A DNA stretch of 64,000 bases. Origin: Burkholderia dolosa (GTDB lineage: Bacteria > Pseudomonadota > Gammaproteobacteria > Burkholderiales > Burkholderiaceae). The notes under the pieces are model-generated. The model was not told the DNA's origin. It worked only from the letters and a program-made list of their open reading frames with translations, and ran no database searches. The first letter of the stretch is position 1, and each line of letters starts with the position of its first letter. Shown piece after piece: positions 28,355-36,886 of the stretch. The position numbers and the translations under genes were made by a program. The stretch covers positions 1 to 64,000 of the forward strand of contig NZ_CABVPR010000027.1 of the NCBI RefSeq assembly GCF_902499135.1, in the 5' to 3' direction.

Positions 28355-29314
28355 ATGGATCGCCAGACCGTCGCGCTGCTGGGCGGCACCGGCTTCATCG
28401 GCAGCCGGCTCGTCAACGCGCTCGTCGACGCCGGCAAGCACGTGCGGATCGGCACGCGCCGGCGGGATCATGCGCGTCACCTGTCGATGCTGCCGGTCGA
28501 GATCGTCGAACTCGATGCGTTCGACACGCGCGCGCTCGCGCGCTTCGTCGCCGGCGCGCACGCTGCGGTCAACCTCGTCGGCGTGTTGCACGGCGGCCGC
28601 GGCACGCCGTACGGGCCGGGCTTCGAACGCGCGCACGTCGCGCTGCCCGGCGCGCTCGCCGCCGCGTGCGTCGAAGTCGGCGTGCGGCGCGTGCTGCACA
28701 TGAGCGCGCTCGGCGCCGATTCGAACGGACCGAGCATGTACCAGCGCTCGAAGGGCGACGGCGAGGCGGCGCTGCATGCGGTCGCGGCGTCCGGTTCGCT
28801 CGCGCTGACGATCTTCCGGCCGTCGGTCGTGTTCGGGCCCGGCGACGCGTTCCTGAACACGTTCGCGACGCTGCAGCGCACGCTGCCGGTGCTGCCGCTC
28901 GCGATGCCCGACGCGCGCTTTCAGCCGGTGTTCGTCGGCGACGTCGTGCAGGCGTTCGTGAACACGCTCGATCTCGCGGCGTCGCACGGCAAGACTTACG
29001 AGCTCGGCGGTCCGACGGTCTACACGCTGGAGGCGCTCGTGCGCTATTGCGGCACGCTGGTCGGCCGGCAGGCACGCATCGTGCGGCTGCCCGACGCACT
29101 CGCGCGGCTGCAGGCGCGCGTATTCGAGTGCCTGCCCGGCGAGCCGGTGATCACGCGCGACAACCTCGCGTCGATGTCGGTGCCGAACGTGCTGTCCGGG
29201 CCGCTCGCGCCGGAACTCGGGATCTCGCCCGCGAGTCTCGAAAGCATCGCGCCCGCGTATCTCGGCGATGCCGCGCAACGCTCGCGCTTCGACTGGTTTC
29301 GTTCGCGCCGCTAG
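28355..29314 (+). CDS. NDUFA9-like NAD(P)-binding protein (atypical SDR)
   Basis: 319 residues. The N-terminal Rossmann motif is VALLGGTGFIGSRLV (TGxxGxxG, residues about 5-19). HMSALGADSNGPSMYQRSKGDGE carries the altered active site of atypical short-chain dehydrogenases, and FRPSVVFGPGDAFLN is typical of the complex I NDUFA9 subgroup. It may bind NADPH and act with ubiquinone biosynthesis or membrane proteins; the exact reaction in bacteria is not established. It lies 54 bp upstream of the GST gene and probably shares a transcript with it and cca. Confidence 0.85.
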   Translation: MDRQTVALLGGTGFIGSRLVNALVDAGKHVRIGTRRRDHARHLSMLPVEIVELDAFDTRALARFVAGAHAAVNLVGVLHGGRGTPYGPGFERAHVALPGALAAACVEVGVRRVLHMSALGADSNGPSMYQRSKGDGEAALHAVAASGSLALTIFRPSVVFGPGDAFLNTFATLQRTLPVLPLAMPDARFQPVFVGDVVQAFVNTLDLAASHGKTYELGGPTVYTLEALVRYCGTLVGRQARIVRLPDALARLQARVFECLPGEPVITRDNLASMSVPNVLSGPLAPELGISPASLESIAPAYLGDAAQRSRFDWFRSRR

Positions 29315-29368
29315 GCGCCACCGCGCCGCCGCCTTCCGTTTTTACTTTCGCGCTTTCGGAGCACCGAC

Positions 29369-30016
29369 ATGAAACTCGTCATTGGAGACAAGAACTACTC
29401 GTCGTGGTCGATGCGGCCGTGGCTGCTGCTCACGCATTTCGGCATCCCGTTCGACGAAATCGCGATCGAGCTGCGCCGCGACGACACGGCCGCGCGCATC
29501 CGCGAGTATTCGCCGTCAGGCAAGGTGCCGTGCCTGATCGACGATCACGGAATCGCGATCTGGGAATCGCTCGCGATCGCCGAGACGCTCGCCGAACGCT
29601 ATCCGCAGTTTCCGATGTGGCCGGCCGATCCGATCCTGCGCGCGCGGGCGCGCTGCATTTCGGCCGAGATGCACGCGGGCTTCGCGGCGCTGCGTACGCA
29701 GATGGGGATGAACGTGCGCGCGTCGATGCCGGGCCGCGGCGCGACGCCCGACGCGCTCGCCGACGTCGCGCGGATCGACGCGCTGTGGAGCGAATGCATC
29801 GAGGCGTCGGGCGGGCCGTTCCTGTTCGGCGAATTCGGGATCGCCGACGCGATGTACGCGCCGGTCGTGATGCGCTTCAACACGTACGCGCCGCAGCTGT
29901 CGCCGGAAGCGGCCGGCTATGCGGCGCGCGTGACCGCGCTGCCGGCGGTGCAGCAGTGGATCGACGGCGCGCGGCGCGAAACCAACGTGATCGCCGAATA
30001 CGAGCCGACGCCATGA
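29369..30016 (+). CDS. Glutathione S-transferase
   Basis: 215 residues. The thioredoxin-like N-domain has the catalytic serine region DKNYSSWSMRPWLLL (residues about 7-21), SPSGKVPCLIDD (cis-Pro) and IWESLAIAETLAERYP (gamma-glutamyl recognition), followed by an all-helical C-domain. It is a YfcF/Zeta-like cytoplasmic GST. Its stop overlaps the start of cca by 4 nt, so the two are co-translated though functionally unrelated. Confidence 0.9.
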   Translation: MKLVIGDKNYSSWSMRPWLLLTHFGIPFDEIAIELRRDDTAARIREYSPSGKVPCLIDDHGIAIWESLAIAETLAERYPQFPMWPADPILRARARCISAEMHAGFAALRTQMGMNVRASMPGRGATPDALADVARIDALWSECIEASGGPFLFGEFGIADAMYAPVVMRFNTYAPQLSPEAAGYAARVTALPAVQQWIDGARRETNVIAEYEPTP

Positions 30017-31254
30017 ACATCTACGCAGTGGGCGGAGCGATCCGCGACGAATTGCTCGGCGTGCCGGTGCAGGACCGCGACTACGTGGTGGTGGGCGCGA
30101 CGCCCGAGCAGATGATTGCGCAGGGTTTTCGGCCGGTCGGCAAGGATTTCCCGGTGTTCCTGCATCCGGACACGCAGGAGGAATACGCGCTCGCGCGCAC
30201 CGAGCGCAAGACGGCCGCCGGCTATCACGGGTTCCAGTTTCATTACGCGCCGGACGTGACGCTCGACGAGGATCTCGCGCGGCGCGACCTGACGATCAAC
30301 GCGATGGCGCGCGAGGTGAGCCCCGACGGCGCGCTGATCGGGCCGGTGATCGATCCGTTCGACGGTCAGGCCGATCTGCGCGCGCGCGTGTTCCGGCACG
30401 TGAGCGACGCGTTCGTCGAGGATCCGGTGCGGATCCTGCGCGTCGCGCGCTTCGCTGCGCGCTTCGCGGACTTCACCGTCGCGGACGAAACGCGCGCGCT
30501 GATGCGGCGGATGGTCGACGCGGGCGAGGTCGATGCGCTGGTGCCCGAGCGCGTGTGGCAGGAAATCGCGCGCGGGCTGATGGAGGCGAAGCCGTCGCGG
30601 ATGTTCGCGGTGCTGCGCGAATGCGGCGCGCTCACGCGCATCCTGCCCGAGGTCGATGCGCTGTGGGGTGTGCCGCAGCGCGCCGACTACCATCCGGAAG
30701 TCGATACCGGCGTGCACGTGATGATGGTCGTCGACTATGCGGCGAAGCAGGGCTATTCGCTGCCGGTGCGCTTCGCGGCGCTCACGCATGATCTCGGCAA
30801 GGCGACGACGCCCGCCGACGTGCTGCCGCGCCACATCGGCCACGAAGGTCGCAGCGTCGATCTGCTGAAACCGCTGTGCGAACGGCTGCGCGTGCCGAAC
30901 GAATGCCGCGATCTCGCGCTCGTGGTCGCGCGCGAGCACGGCAATCTGCATCGCGTGATGGAAATGGGCGCGGCCGCGCTCGTGCGGCTGTTCGAGCGGG
31001 CGGATGCGATGCGCAAGCCCGCGCGTTTCGCGGAGATGCTGCAGGCGTGCGAGTCGGATGCGCGCGGGCGGCTCGGGCTCGACGCGCAGCCGTATCCGCA
31101 GGCCGAGCGGCTGCGCAAGGCGCTGGTCGCCGCGCGCAGCGTCGATGCGGGCGCGATCGCGCGCGGGATCGGCAACGATGCGACGCAGATCAAGGACGCG
31201 GTGCACCGCGCGCGGGTTCAGGCAGTCGCGCAGGCGCTGGCGATCGGCGAATAA
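30013..31254 (+). CDS. cca: CCA-adding tRNA nucleotidyltransferase (bacterial class II, with HD domain)
   Basis: 413 residues. The nucleotidyltransferase head has YAVGGAIRDELLGVPVQDRD (GGxxRD...DxD) and the RRDLTINAMA motif, then EDPVRILRVARFAARF. The C-terminal HD phosphohydrolase domain shows ALTHDLGKATTP and HEGRSVDLL, as in the multifunctional E. coli-type enzyme with 2',3'-cyclic phosphodiesterase, 2'-nucleotidase and phosphatase activities. It adds or repairs the 3'-CCA of tRNAs in the cytoplasm. It is the last gene of the reductase-GST-cca run. Confidence 0.94.
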   Translation: MNIYAVGGAIRDELLGVPVQDRDYVVVGATPEQMIAQGFRPVGKDFPVFLHPDTQEEYALARTERKTAAGYHGFQFHYAPDVTLDEDLARRDLTINAMAREVSPDGALIGPVIDPFDGQADLRARVFRHVSDAFVEDPVRILRVARFAARFADFTVADETRALMRRMVDAGEVDALVPERVWQEIARGLMEAKPSRMFAVLRECGALTRILPEVDALWGVPQRADYHPEVDTGVHVMMVVDYAAKQGYSLPVRFAALTHDLGKATTPADVLPRHIGHEGRSVDLLKPLCERLRVPNECRDLALVVAREHGNLHRVMEMGAAALVRLFERADAMRKPARFAEMLQACESDARGRLGLDAQPYPQAERLRKALVAARSVDAGAIARGIGNDATQIKDAVHRARVQAVAQALAIGE

Positions 31255-31379
31255 CGGAAGTTGCGGGACGTTATCGCGGCTTCGCGTGCGCGGCCCGCGA
31301 AGGGCTCGCAGAACGGCTTGCCGAAAGGCCGTGTGGAAGCGGCGTGTGCGCTTGGTCCGCGCGTCGGCGCGTCAACGCA

Positions 31380-31820
31380 CTAACGCGTCAACGCCGACAC
31401 ACGCCCGTCCGGCCCGTAGACGCCGGCCGGCGCAGGCGCGGAGCGCAGCACCGCGAGCGCGCGTTCGTTGTAGTCCATCCGGATCCGGATCAGCATGCCG
31501 TTGTTCGCATTGGCCTGGCGCGCGCGTTCGGCGGCCTGCTGCAGCAGCTGCCAGCGGCCGGCGAGCCGCGCATCGCGTTCCGCGGCCTGATCCATGCCTT
31601 TCTTGCCGGCCGGAAAGCCGAGCGCGGACAGCTGCGTGTCGCGCGTGCGTTCGAGCTGCGCGAGCCGTTCGATCAGCGCGCTTTTCTTTTCGACGATCCC
31701 GGGCAGCATCTCGAGCGGTTCGGGCGTCGTCAGCGCCTTTTCCTCGTACGCGAGCAGGGACGCGAACGCTTCGACCGTCGCGTGTTCGTCATTGACCGTG
31801 GCAAGCAGCTCTTCTCTCAT
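31380..31820 (-). CDS. flgN: FlgN-type flagellar export chaperone
   Basis: 146 residues from the ATG at 31820 (MREELLATVNDEHATVEAF). It is an all-helical protein with a heptad-rich centre (EKKSALIERLAQLERTRDTQL) and a C-terminal basic/hydrophobic helix, as in FlgN. FlgN holds the hook-junction proteins FlgK and FlgL before export, and both of these are encoded in this window (42437-45669). It follows flgM by 85 bp on the minus strand, the usual flgMN pair. Confidence 0.88.
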   Translation of the reverse strand: MREELLATVNDEHATVEAFASLLAYEEKALTTPEPLEMLPGIVEKKSALIERLAQLERTRDTQLSALGFPAGKKGMDQAAERDARLAGRWQLLQQAAERARQANANNGMLIRIRMDYNERALAVLRSAPAPAGVYGPDGRVSALTR

Positions 31821-31905
31821 CGCATGATGCTCGTCGCGCCGGCGCGCGAAGCGGTGCGCCGGCAAACCGGGGGACCGGCCGGGGCCAGACGGGTCCCGGG
31901 CCGGC

Positions 31906-32238
31906 TCAGCTGCCCTGCGGGCGCTGCTGCTGCAGCAGCTCGCGGGCGGTATTCAATACGCCGTCGGCAATCCGGCTCGCGTCGATCGTCAGCGTGCCGT
32001 CGTTCAGCGCGTCCTTGATCGACTGGACCAGATTCGTGTCGATGTCCGCGTCGCCGGACGCGGACAGCGTCCGCAGCTGGCCGGACAGCCCCGACAGGTT
32101 CACGGTCGCGTCGCCGCCGGTCGATCCTGCGTCGGCCTGCGGCGCCGACGCGGTCGCGCCGGACTGCGCACGTACTGCGTCGCTGCCGGTGCCGGCCGGC
32201 TTGACGGGGCTCGGGTTCGGAGTGGAATCGATTTTCAC
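31906..32238 (-). CDS. flgM: Anti-sigma-28 factor FlgM
   Basis: 110 residues from a GTG at 32238 (VKIDSTPNPSPVKPAG), which has AGGA eight bases upstream and lies just below a strong sigma-28 promoter; no ATG fits. The N-terminal half is Ala/Gly/Ser/Thr-rich and disordered, as known for FlgM; the C-terminal sigma-28-binding helices are recognisable (TNLVQSIKDALNDGTLTID, then IADGVLNTARELL). FlgM binds FliA until hook completion, when it is exported and late genes switch on. flgN follows. Confidence 0.9.
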   Translation of the reverse strand: MKIDSTPNPSPVKPAGTGSDAVRAQSGATASAPQADAGSTGGDATVNLSGLSGQLRTLSASGDADIDTNLVQSIKDALNDGTLTIDASRIADGVLNTARELLQQQRPQGS

Positions 32239-32266
32239 GATGGGTTTCCTGTACGGTTTGACCCAG

Positions 32267-32293
32267 ATAACGGCCGGGTCGGGCCGAACTTTA
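32267..32293 (-). promoter_or_regulatory. Sigma-28 (FliA) promoter of flgM
   Basis: On the minus strand TAAA (32293-32290), exactly 15 bp, GCCGTTAT (32274-32267). The consensus is TAAA-N15-GCCGATAA, so it matches at 4/4 and 6/8 positions. It lies about 30 bp upstream of the GTG start. Confidence 0.75.
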
Positions 32294-32356
32294 GCATCGT
32301 GCGCCCGAAATTCTCCGAATAAACAATTCTTTGCAATCTTGCGGCGGTATCCGTCC

Positions 32357-33637
32357 CTATAGCGGAATTTCCACCGTGCCGGCGTCCTTGACGATCGCGG
32401 TGACGATCTGGCCGGCCGACATCCGCACGCGGACCGACTGGCCCGGCGCCGCATTCGCGAGCGCGCTGCCTTCGGCCGAGATCGTGAAGCCGGCGCCGGC
32501 GGCGACGACCCGCACGGTCTGGCCCGCCGACACCGATGCCGCGCTCTTCAGCATGTCCTGCCGCAGCGGCAGTCCGGCCGAGATCCGTGCGAGCGCGGTC
32601 GCGCCGACGGCCTGTGCGGGATCGGTGATCACCGCGACCGGCAGCGTCGTCAGATCGCCGTCGCGCGCGACGAGATCGGCTGCGCTCAGCGGCTCGCCGG
32701 GCGCGATCTGCCGCGCGGCGACGTAGTAAGTGGCCTGCACCGCGACCTTCGCCTGCAGATAGACCGTCCACGGCCGGGCGCCCGCGCAGCGCACGCCGAC
32801 CGTCGTGCGGCCCCACAGGCGCGCGCCGGTCGGCAGGAACGGCTCGAGCGTCGTGCATGCGGCGAGCCCGCGCGGAAACGCGGGCGAGACCGTCGCGGTC
32901 GTCTTGCCCGGCAGCCCGGCGATCTGCTGCTGCAGGAAGGCGAGCGCGGTACGGCGGATCGTGTCGGGGTCTTGCTGGCCGGGCGGCTGCGGTGCGGCGG
33001 TAGTGGCAGTCGAAGCGGTGGAAGCGGTGGAAGCGGTGGAAGCGGTCGCATCGGCGGTCGCTGCCGACGTGCGCGGTGCCGGCGCGGCCGACGCGGCGCC
33101 ACGTGCGGCCGGCGTCGCCGTCGGCTGCCGTACGACATTCGCCGCGGGCATCGCGGGCGCGGACGCACCGGCGGCGACCGTCACGACGCCGGCCGGATCG
33201 GCGGCGCGCATCGTGCCGTCGCCGTTGCGCGTGTAGTCGTTCGCACGCGCCGCAGCCGTATAGCGAGCAGTCGGTCGACCCACGTTCGCGGCCGCGGTTG
33301 TGCCAGCCGCCTGCATCGCGAAGCCTGAGCCGGAGCCGGCTGCCGCGGTCGCCGCACCGCTCGCGTTCGGCATGTCGCGCACCACGCCGGCGGTACCGCT
33401 CGCGTTCTGCACGTCGCGCGCCGCGCCCGCGCCCGCGTTCCCCGCGAGCTGTCCGCCGCTCGCGGCATTCGCGTGCGCGAGCGCGCTTTCGGCCGTCTCG
33501 CCGCGTCCGGGAATCACGATCATCCCGTCGTCCGCGTGCGCGGCCGGCGTGCCGATCCACAGCGCCGCGACGAGCGCGAGCGCGCGGCCGGTGCGTTCGC
33601 GCCGTCCGGTTTCGCCGCGAAGTGCGCTGCGCGTCAT
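32357..33637 (-). CDS. flgA: P-ring assembly chaperone FlgA with a long N-terminal extension
   Basis: 426 residues, about twice the E. coli length (219). After a signal peptide (residues 1-35, ending PAAHA) comes a low-complexity extension of about 200 residues rich in Ala, Thr, Gly and Asn, including a repeated RD-x-x-NASG motif and four tandem S/T-A triplets. The FlgA core starts near residue 240 (DTIRRTALAFLQQQIAGLPG) and contains the SAF domain (YYVAARQIAPGEPLSAADL) and the C-terminal VSAGQTVRVVAAGAGFTIS. FlgA acts in the periplasm to help FlgI form the P ring. It is divergent from flgB across 204 bp. Confidence 0.9.
   Translation of the reverse strand: MTRSALRGETGRRERTGRALALVAALWIGTPAAHADDGMIVIPGRGETAESALAHANAASGGQLAGNAGAGAARDVQNASGTAGVVRDMPNASGAATAAAGSGSGFAMQAAGTTAAANVGRPTARYTAAARANDYTRNGDGTMRAADPAGVVTVAAGASAPAMPAANVVRQPTATPAARGAASAAPAPRTSAATADATASTASTASTASTATTAAPQPPGQQDPDTIRRTALAFLQQQIAGLPGKTTATVSPAFPRGLAACTTLEPFLPTGARLWGRTTVGVRCAGARPWTVYLQAKVAVQATYYVAARQIAPGEPLSAADLVARDGDLTTLPVAVITDPAQAVGATALARISAGLPLRQDMLKSAASVSAGQTVRVVAAGAGFTISAEGSALANAAPGQSVRVRMSAGQIVTAIVKDAGTVEIPL
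33012..33047. repeat. Four tandem copies of a 9-bp unit inside flgA
   Basis: GAAGCGGTG x3 then GAAGCGGTC, in frame, encoding (Ser-Thr-Ala)n on the minus strand. Any change in copy number would keep the reading frame. Confidence 0.9.
33356..33419. repeat. Imperfect 39-bp-period duplication inside flgA
   Basis: Two 25-bp segments (33356-33380 and 33395-33419) are identical at 23 positions and are spaced 39 bp apart; they encode the duplicated RD-x-x-NASG motif of the FlgA extension. Confidence 0.85.
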
Positions 33638-33691
33638 GGCCGTGTCTCCGATCCGTTGATCCGCTTTGCATTCTAGGGAGCCGGTCCGTCG

Positions 33692-33740
33692 CGCAAACGA
33701 TGAATAGAGGGGGGCTTTGCCGCGTTATTCATCCGATTGC
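33692..33740. promoter_or_regulatory. Candidate FlhDC operator between flgA and flgB
   Basis: GATGAATA (33699-33706) and TATTCATC (33726-33733) form a perfect inverted repeat with a 19-bp spacer; the symmetry extends outward as GCAA(A/T)CG on both sides. Each half resembles the FlhDC half-site (AAYGSNNAAATARCG); the downstream half, read on the minus strand, contains a full AATAACG. It is placed midway between the divergent class II flagellar genes. Confidence 0.55.
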
Positions 33741-33841
33741 CGGTTGCGGGCGCCGCCTACCATCGCTGTCATGGAAAAAAGCCTCTTGGGCCGCCGCGCG
33801 GCGCACGGGGCGTGCAGCGCTTCAACCGGAGAGACGCACAC

Positions 33842-34333
33842 ATGCTGGACAAACTCGATGCCGAATTCGCGTTCGGCCGACAGGCGCTCGACGTGCGCGC
33901 CTATCGGCAGGAACTGCTGTCGTCGAACATCGCGAACGCCGACACGCCCGGCTACCGCGCCCGCGACGTCGATTTCGCGTCGACGCTCGCGCGTTCGCTG
34001 AAGCAGGCGAACGGCGGGCTCGCGCCGAGCAACGCCGCGCAGCTGCCGATGACGCAGCCGGCCGGCGTGACGAGCGGCATGACGATGGCATCGACGGCGC
34101 CCGGCCACATGGCCGGCACGGTGAAGCTGATCCCGACCGGCGGCCCGGCCGACGATTACGGTCGCGCGCAATACCGGATGCCGCTGCAGCCGTCGCTCGA
34201 CGGCAACACCGTCGACCTCGACGTCGAGCGCGTGCAGTTCGCGAACAACGCGCTGCACTACGAAACCGGGATGACCGTGATGACCCAGCAGATCAAGGCG
34301 ATGATCGCCGCGATCACGACGAACAACGCATAA
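33842..34333 (+). CDS. flgB: Flagellar proximal rod protein FlgB
   Basis: 163 residues from the ATG at 33842 (MLDKLDAEFAFGRQAL), with GGAGAG upstream. The N-terminal rod signature is LLSSNIANADTPGYRARDVDF (ANxxTPGY), and the C-terminal helix is VQFANNALHYETGMTVM. First gene of the flgBCDEFGHIJ operon. Confidence 0.96.
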   Translation: MLDKLDAEFAFGRQALDVRAYRQELLSSNIANADTPGYRARDVDFASTLARSLKQANGGLAPSNAAQLPMTQPAGVTSGMTMASTAPGHMAGTVKLIPTGGPADDYGRAQYRMPLQPSLDGNTVDLDVERVQFANNALHYETGMTVMTQQIKAMIAAITTNNA

Positions 34334-34369
34334 GCGCGTACCGCTTTCGGACCCGCACAAGGAGCCTCC

Positions 34370-34795
34370 ATGCCTTCGTTGATGAACATCTTCGGCGTCG
34401 CCGGTTCGGCGCTGTCCGCGCAATCGCAGCGCCTGAACGTCACCGCGTCGAACCTCGCGAACGCGGACAGCGCGACCGGCCCCGACGGCAAGCCGTACAA
34501 GGCCAAGCAGGTCGTGTTCGCGACCGATCCGATGGGCGGCGCGCGCACCGCGTCGGGCCAGGGCGTCGGCGGCGTGCGCGTGACCAAGGTGATCGACGAT
34601 CCGTCGCCGATGAAGTCGACGTACGACCCGGCGAATCCGGCCGCCGACGAGAACGGCTACGTGCAGATGCCGAACGTCGATCCCGTGCAGGAGATGGTGA
34701 ACATGATCTCGGCGTCGCGCTCGTACCAAGCCAACGTCGAGACGCTGAACACCGCGAAGCAGCTGATGCTGAAGACGCTGACGATCGGCTCGTGA
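34370..34795 (+). CDS. flgC: Flagellar proximal rod protein FlgC
   Basis: 141 residues. [27 protein letters not shown] at the N-terminus and the C-terminal motif [21 protein letters not shown], both typical of rod/hook axial proteins. It is 36 bp after flgB. Confidence 0.96.
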   Translation: MPSLMNIFGVAGSALSAQSQRLNVTASNLANADSATGPDGKPYKAKQVVFATDPMGGARTASGQGVGGVRVTKVIDDPSPMKSTYDPANPAADENGYVQMPNVDPVQEMVNMISASRSYQANVETLNTAKQLMLKTLTIGS

Positions 34796-34821
34796 GCCGC
34801 GCGCCGATCGCTCCCATCGAC

Positions 34822-34848
34822 CCGACAGTTCCGACAGTCCCGACACAA
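34822..34848 (+). repeat. Three short tandem repeats just before flgD
   Basis: CCGACAGTT, CCGACAGTC, CCGACACAA in tandem, directly upstream of the flgD ribosome-binding region in the 64-bp flgC-flgD gap. Confidence 0.7.
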
Positions 34849-34859
34849 GGCCAGACAGG

Positions 34860-35597
34860 ATGACATCCACCAACACGACGATCGGCGGCAACGGCACGAA
34901 CGTATCGACGCTGCCGACCGACACGATGAACACCAACAACGTGTCGACCAACGGCACGTCGGCGAGCGACCTGCAGGCGACGTTCCTGAAGCTGCTCGTC
35001 ACGCAGCTGCAGAACCAGGATCCGACGAGCCCGGTCGACAGCTCGCAGATGACGTCGCAGCTCGCGCAGATCAACACGGTGAGCGGCATCGCGCAGCTGA
35101 ACACGTCGCTCACGTCGCTGTCGACCCAGCTCGCGGCCGGCCAGCAGACGCAGGCCGCGCTGCTGATCGGCTCGAACGTGCTCGCGCCGGGCAACGGCGT
35201 CGCGGTGAAGGGCGGTGCGGCGTCGCCGTTCGGCGTGTCGCTGCCGAACGACGTGTCGAACCTGACGATCACCGTGAAGAACGACGCGGGCGTCGTGGTC
35301 AACACGATCAACGCGGGCAAGCAGTCGGCCGGCACCGTGCCGTTCAACTGGACGCCGACCGACGCGGCCGGCAACACGCTGCCCGACGGCAAGTACACGG
35401 TCAGCGCGCAGTACACGGGCAGCGACGGCAAGACGTATGCGCCGACCGTGCTCGCGGCCGCGCAAGTCCAGAGCGTGATCAAGCAGGCAGACGGCACGGC
35501 GGGGCTCGTGCTGTCGAACGGCACGACGGTGGGGCTCACCCAGGTCGCGTCGATCTTCCCGAACACCGCGACGTCCGGCGGCACCACCACCAACTGA
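34860..35597 (+). CDS. flgD: Flagellar hook cap protein FlgD
   Basis: 245 residues. The N-terminal export/cap region has FLKLLVTQLQNQDPTSPVDSSQMTSQLAQ-like sequence (residues about 40-65), the FlgD hallmark, followed by an Ig-like/tudor domain (FNWTPTDAAGNTLPDGKYTVSA). FlgD caps the growing hook so that FlgE subunits can fold. The N- and C-termini are Thr/Asn/Gly-rich. Confidence 0.95.
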   Translation: MTSTNTTIGGNGTNVSTLPTDTMNTNNVSTNGTSASDLQATFLKLLVTQLQNQDPTSPVDSSQMTSQLAQINTVSGIAQLNTSLTSLSTQLAAGQQTQAALLIGSNVLAPGNGVAVKGGAASPFGVSLPNDVSNLTITVKNDAGVVVNTINAGKQSAGTVPFNWTPTDAAGNTLPDGKYTVSAQYTGSDGKTYAPTVLAAAQVQSVIKQADGTAGLVLSNGTTVGLTQVASIFPNTATSGGTTTN

Positions 35598-35624
35598 TCC
35601 AGCTTTCTCGAAACGGAGACCGAA

Positions 35625-36866
35625 ATGGGTTATCAACAGGGTCTGAGCGGCCTCGCGGGCGCATCCAGCGCGCTCGACGTGATCGGCAACAACATCGCGA
35701 ACGCGAATACGGTCGGCTTCAAGTCGAGCACCGCGCAGTTCTCCGACATGTATGCGAATTCGATCGCGACGTCGGTGAACACGCAGATCGGGATCGGCAC
35801 GACGCTCGCGTCGGTGCAGCAGCAGTTCGCGCAGGGCACGATCAACACGACGAACTCGTCGCTCGATGTCGCGATCAACGGCAACGGCTTCTTCCAGATG
35901 TCGAACAACGGCGTGATCACGTACACGCGCGACGGTACGTTCCAGCGCGACAAGAACGGCTACATCGTCAACTCGCAGGGCATGAACCTGATGGGCTACG
36001 CAGCCGGCGCGAACGGCGTGATCAACACCGCGCAGACCGTGCCGCTGCAGGCGCCGACCACCAACATCGCACCGACCGCGACGACCAAGATCACCGGCCA
36101 GTTCAACCTGAACTCGCAGGACAAGGTGCCGACCAAGACGCCGTTCGACCCGACCGACAACACGACGTACAACTACTCGACGTCGATCCAGGTGTACGAC
36201 TCGCTCGGCGGCTCGCAGGCGGTCAACATGTACTTCGTGAAGTCGGCGGCCGGCACGTGGGAAGCGTACGCGGGCGTGCAGGGCGGCACGGCGACCGACC
36301 TCGGCACGATCACGTTCGACACGTCGGGCGCGATCTCGGGCACGACGCTGCCGGGCTCGACCACGCCGACGACGACGCTCGGCCAGTTCCAGTTCACGGT
36401 CCCGAACACGGACGGCTCGGCGACGCCGCAGAGCCTGACGCTCGACCTGACCGGCACCACGCAGTACGGCGGCAAGGACGGCGTGAACAACCTCGCGCAG
36501 AACGGCTATGCGAGCGGCACGCTGACGACGTACACGATCGGCGCGGACGGCAAGCTGACCGGCAACTACTCGAACGGGCAGACCGCCGTGCTTGGCCAGA
36601 TCGCGATCGCGAACTTCAACAACCCGAACGGGCTCGTCGCGATCGGCGGCAACCAGTTCGTCGAGACGGCCGCGTCGGGCGTTCCGCAGATCTCCGCGCC
36701 GGGCAGCACGAACCACGGCACGCTGCAGGGCAGCGCGCTGGAGAACTCGAACGTCGACCTCACGTCGCAGCTCGTGAACCTGATCACCGCGCAGCGCAAC
36801 TACCAGGCGAACGCGCAGACGATCAAGACGCAGCAGACCGTCGACCAGACGCTGATCAACCTGTAA
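35625..36866 (+). CDS. flgE: Flagellar hook protein FlgE
   Basis: 413 residues, typical for Flg[36 protein letters not shown]-type N-terminus; the [21 protein letters not shown] block; and a C-terminal [21 protein letters not shown] helix. It builds the hook outside the cell. It follows flgD by 27 bp and precedes flgF by 20 bp. Confidence 0.96.
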   Translation: MGYQQGLSGLAGASSALDVIGNNIANANTVGFKSSTAQFSDMYANSIATSVNTQIGIGTTLASVQQQFAQGTINTTNSSLDVAINGNGFFQMSNNGVITYTRDGTFQRDKNGYIVNSQGMNLMGYAAGANGVINTAQTVPLQAPTTNIAPTATTKITGQFNLNSQDKVPTKTPFDPTDNTTYNYSTSIQVYDSLGGSQAVNMYFVKSAAGTWEAYAGVQGGTATDLGTITFDTSGAISGTTLPGSTTPTTTLGQFQFTVPNTDGSATPQSLTLDLTGTTQYGGKDGVNNLAQNGYASGTLTTYTIGADGKLTGNYSNGQTAVLGQIAIANFNNPNGLVAIGGNQFVETAASGVPQISAPGSTNHGTLQGSALENSNVDLTSQLVNLITAQRNYQANAQTIKTQQTVDQTLINL

Positions 36867-36886
36867 TGCGCGGATAACGGGCAGCC

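Noticed and set aside
26129-29278. A 1049-codon open frame on the minus strand
   Set aside because: Antisense to slt and the NDUFA9-like gene; no recognisable domain and composition typical of shadow frames.
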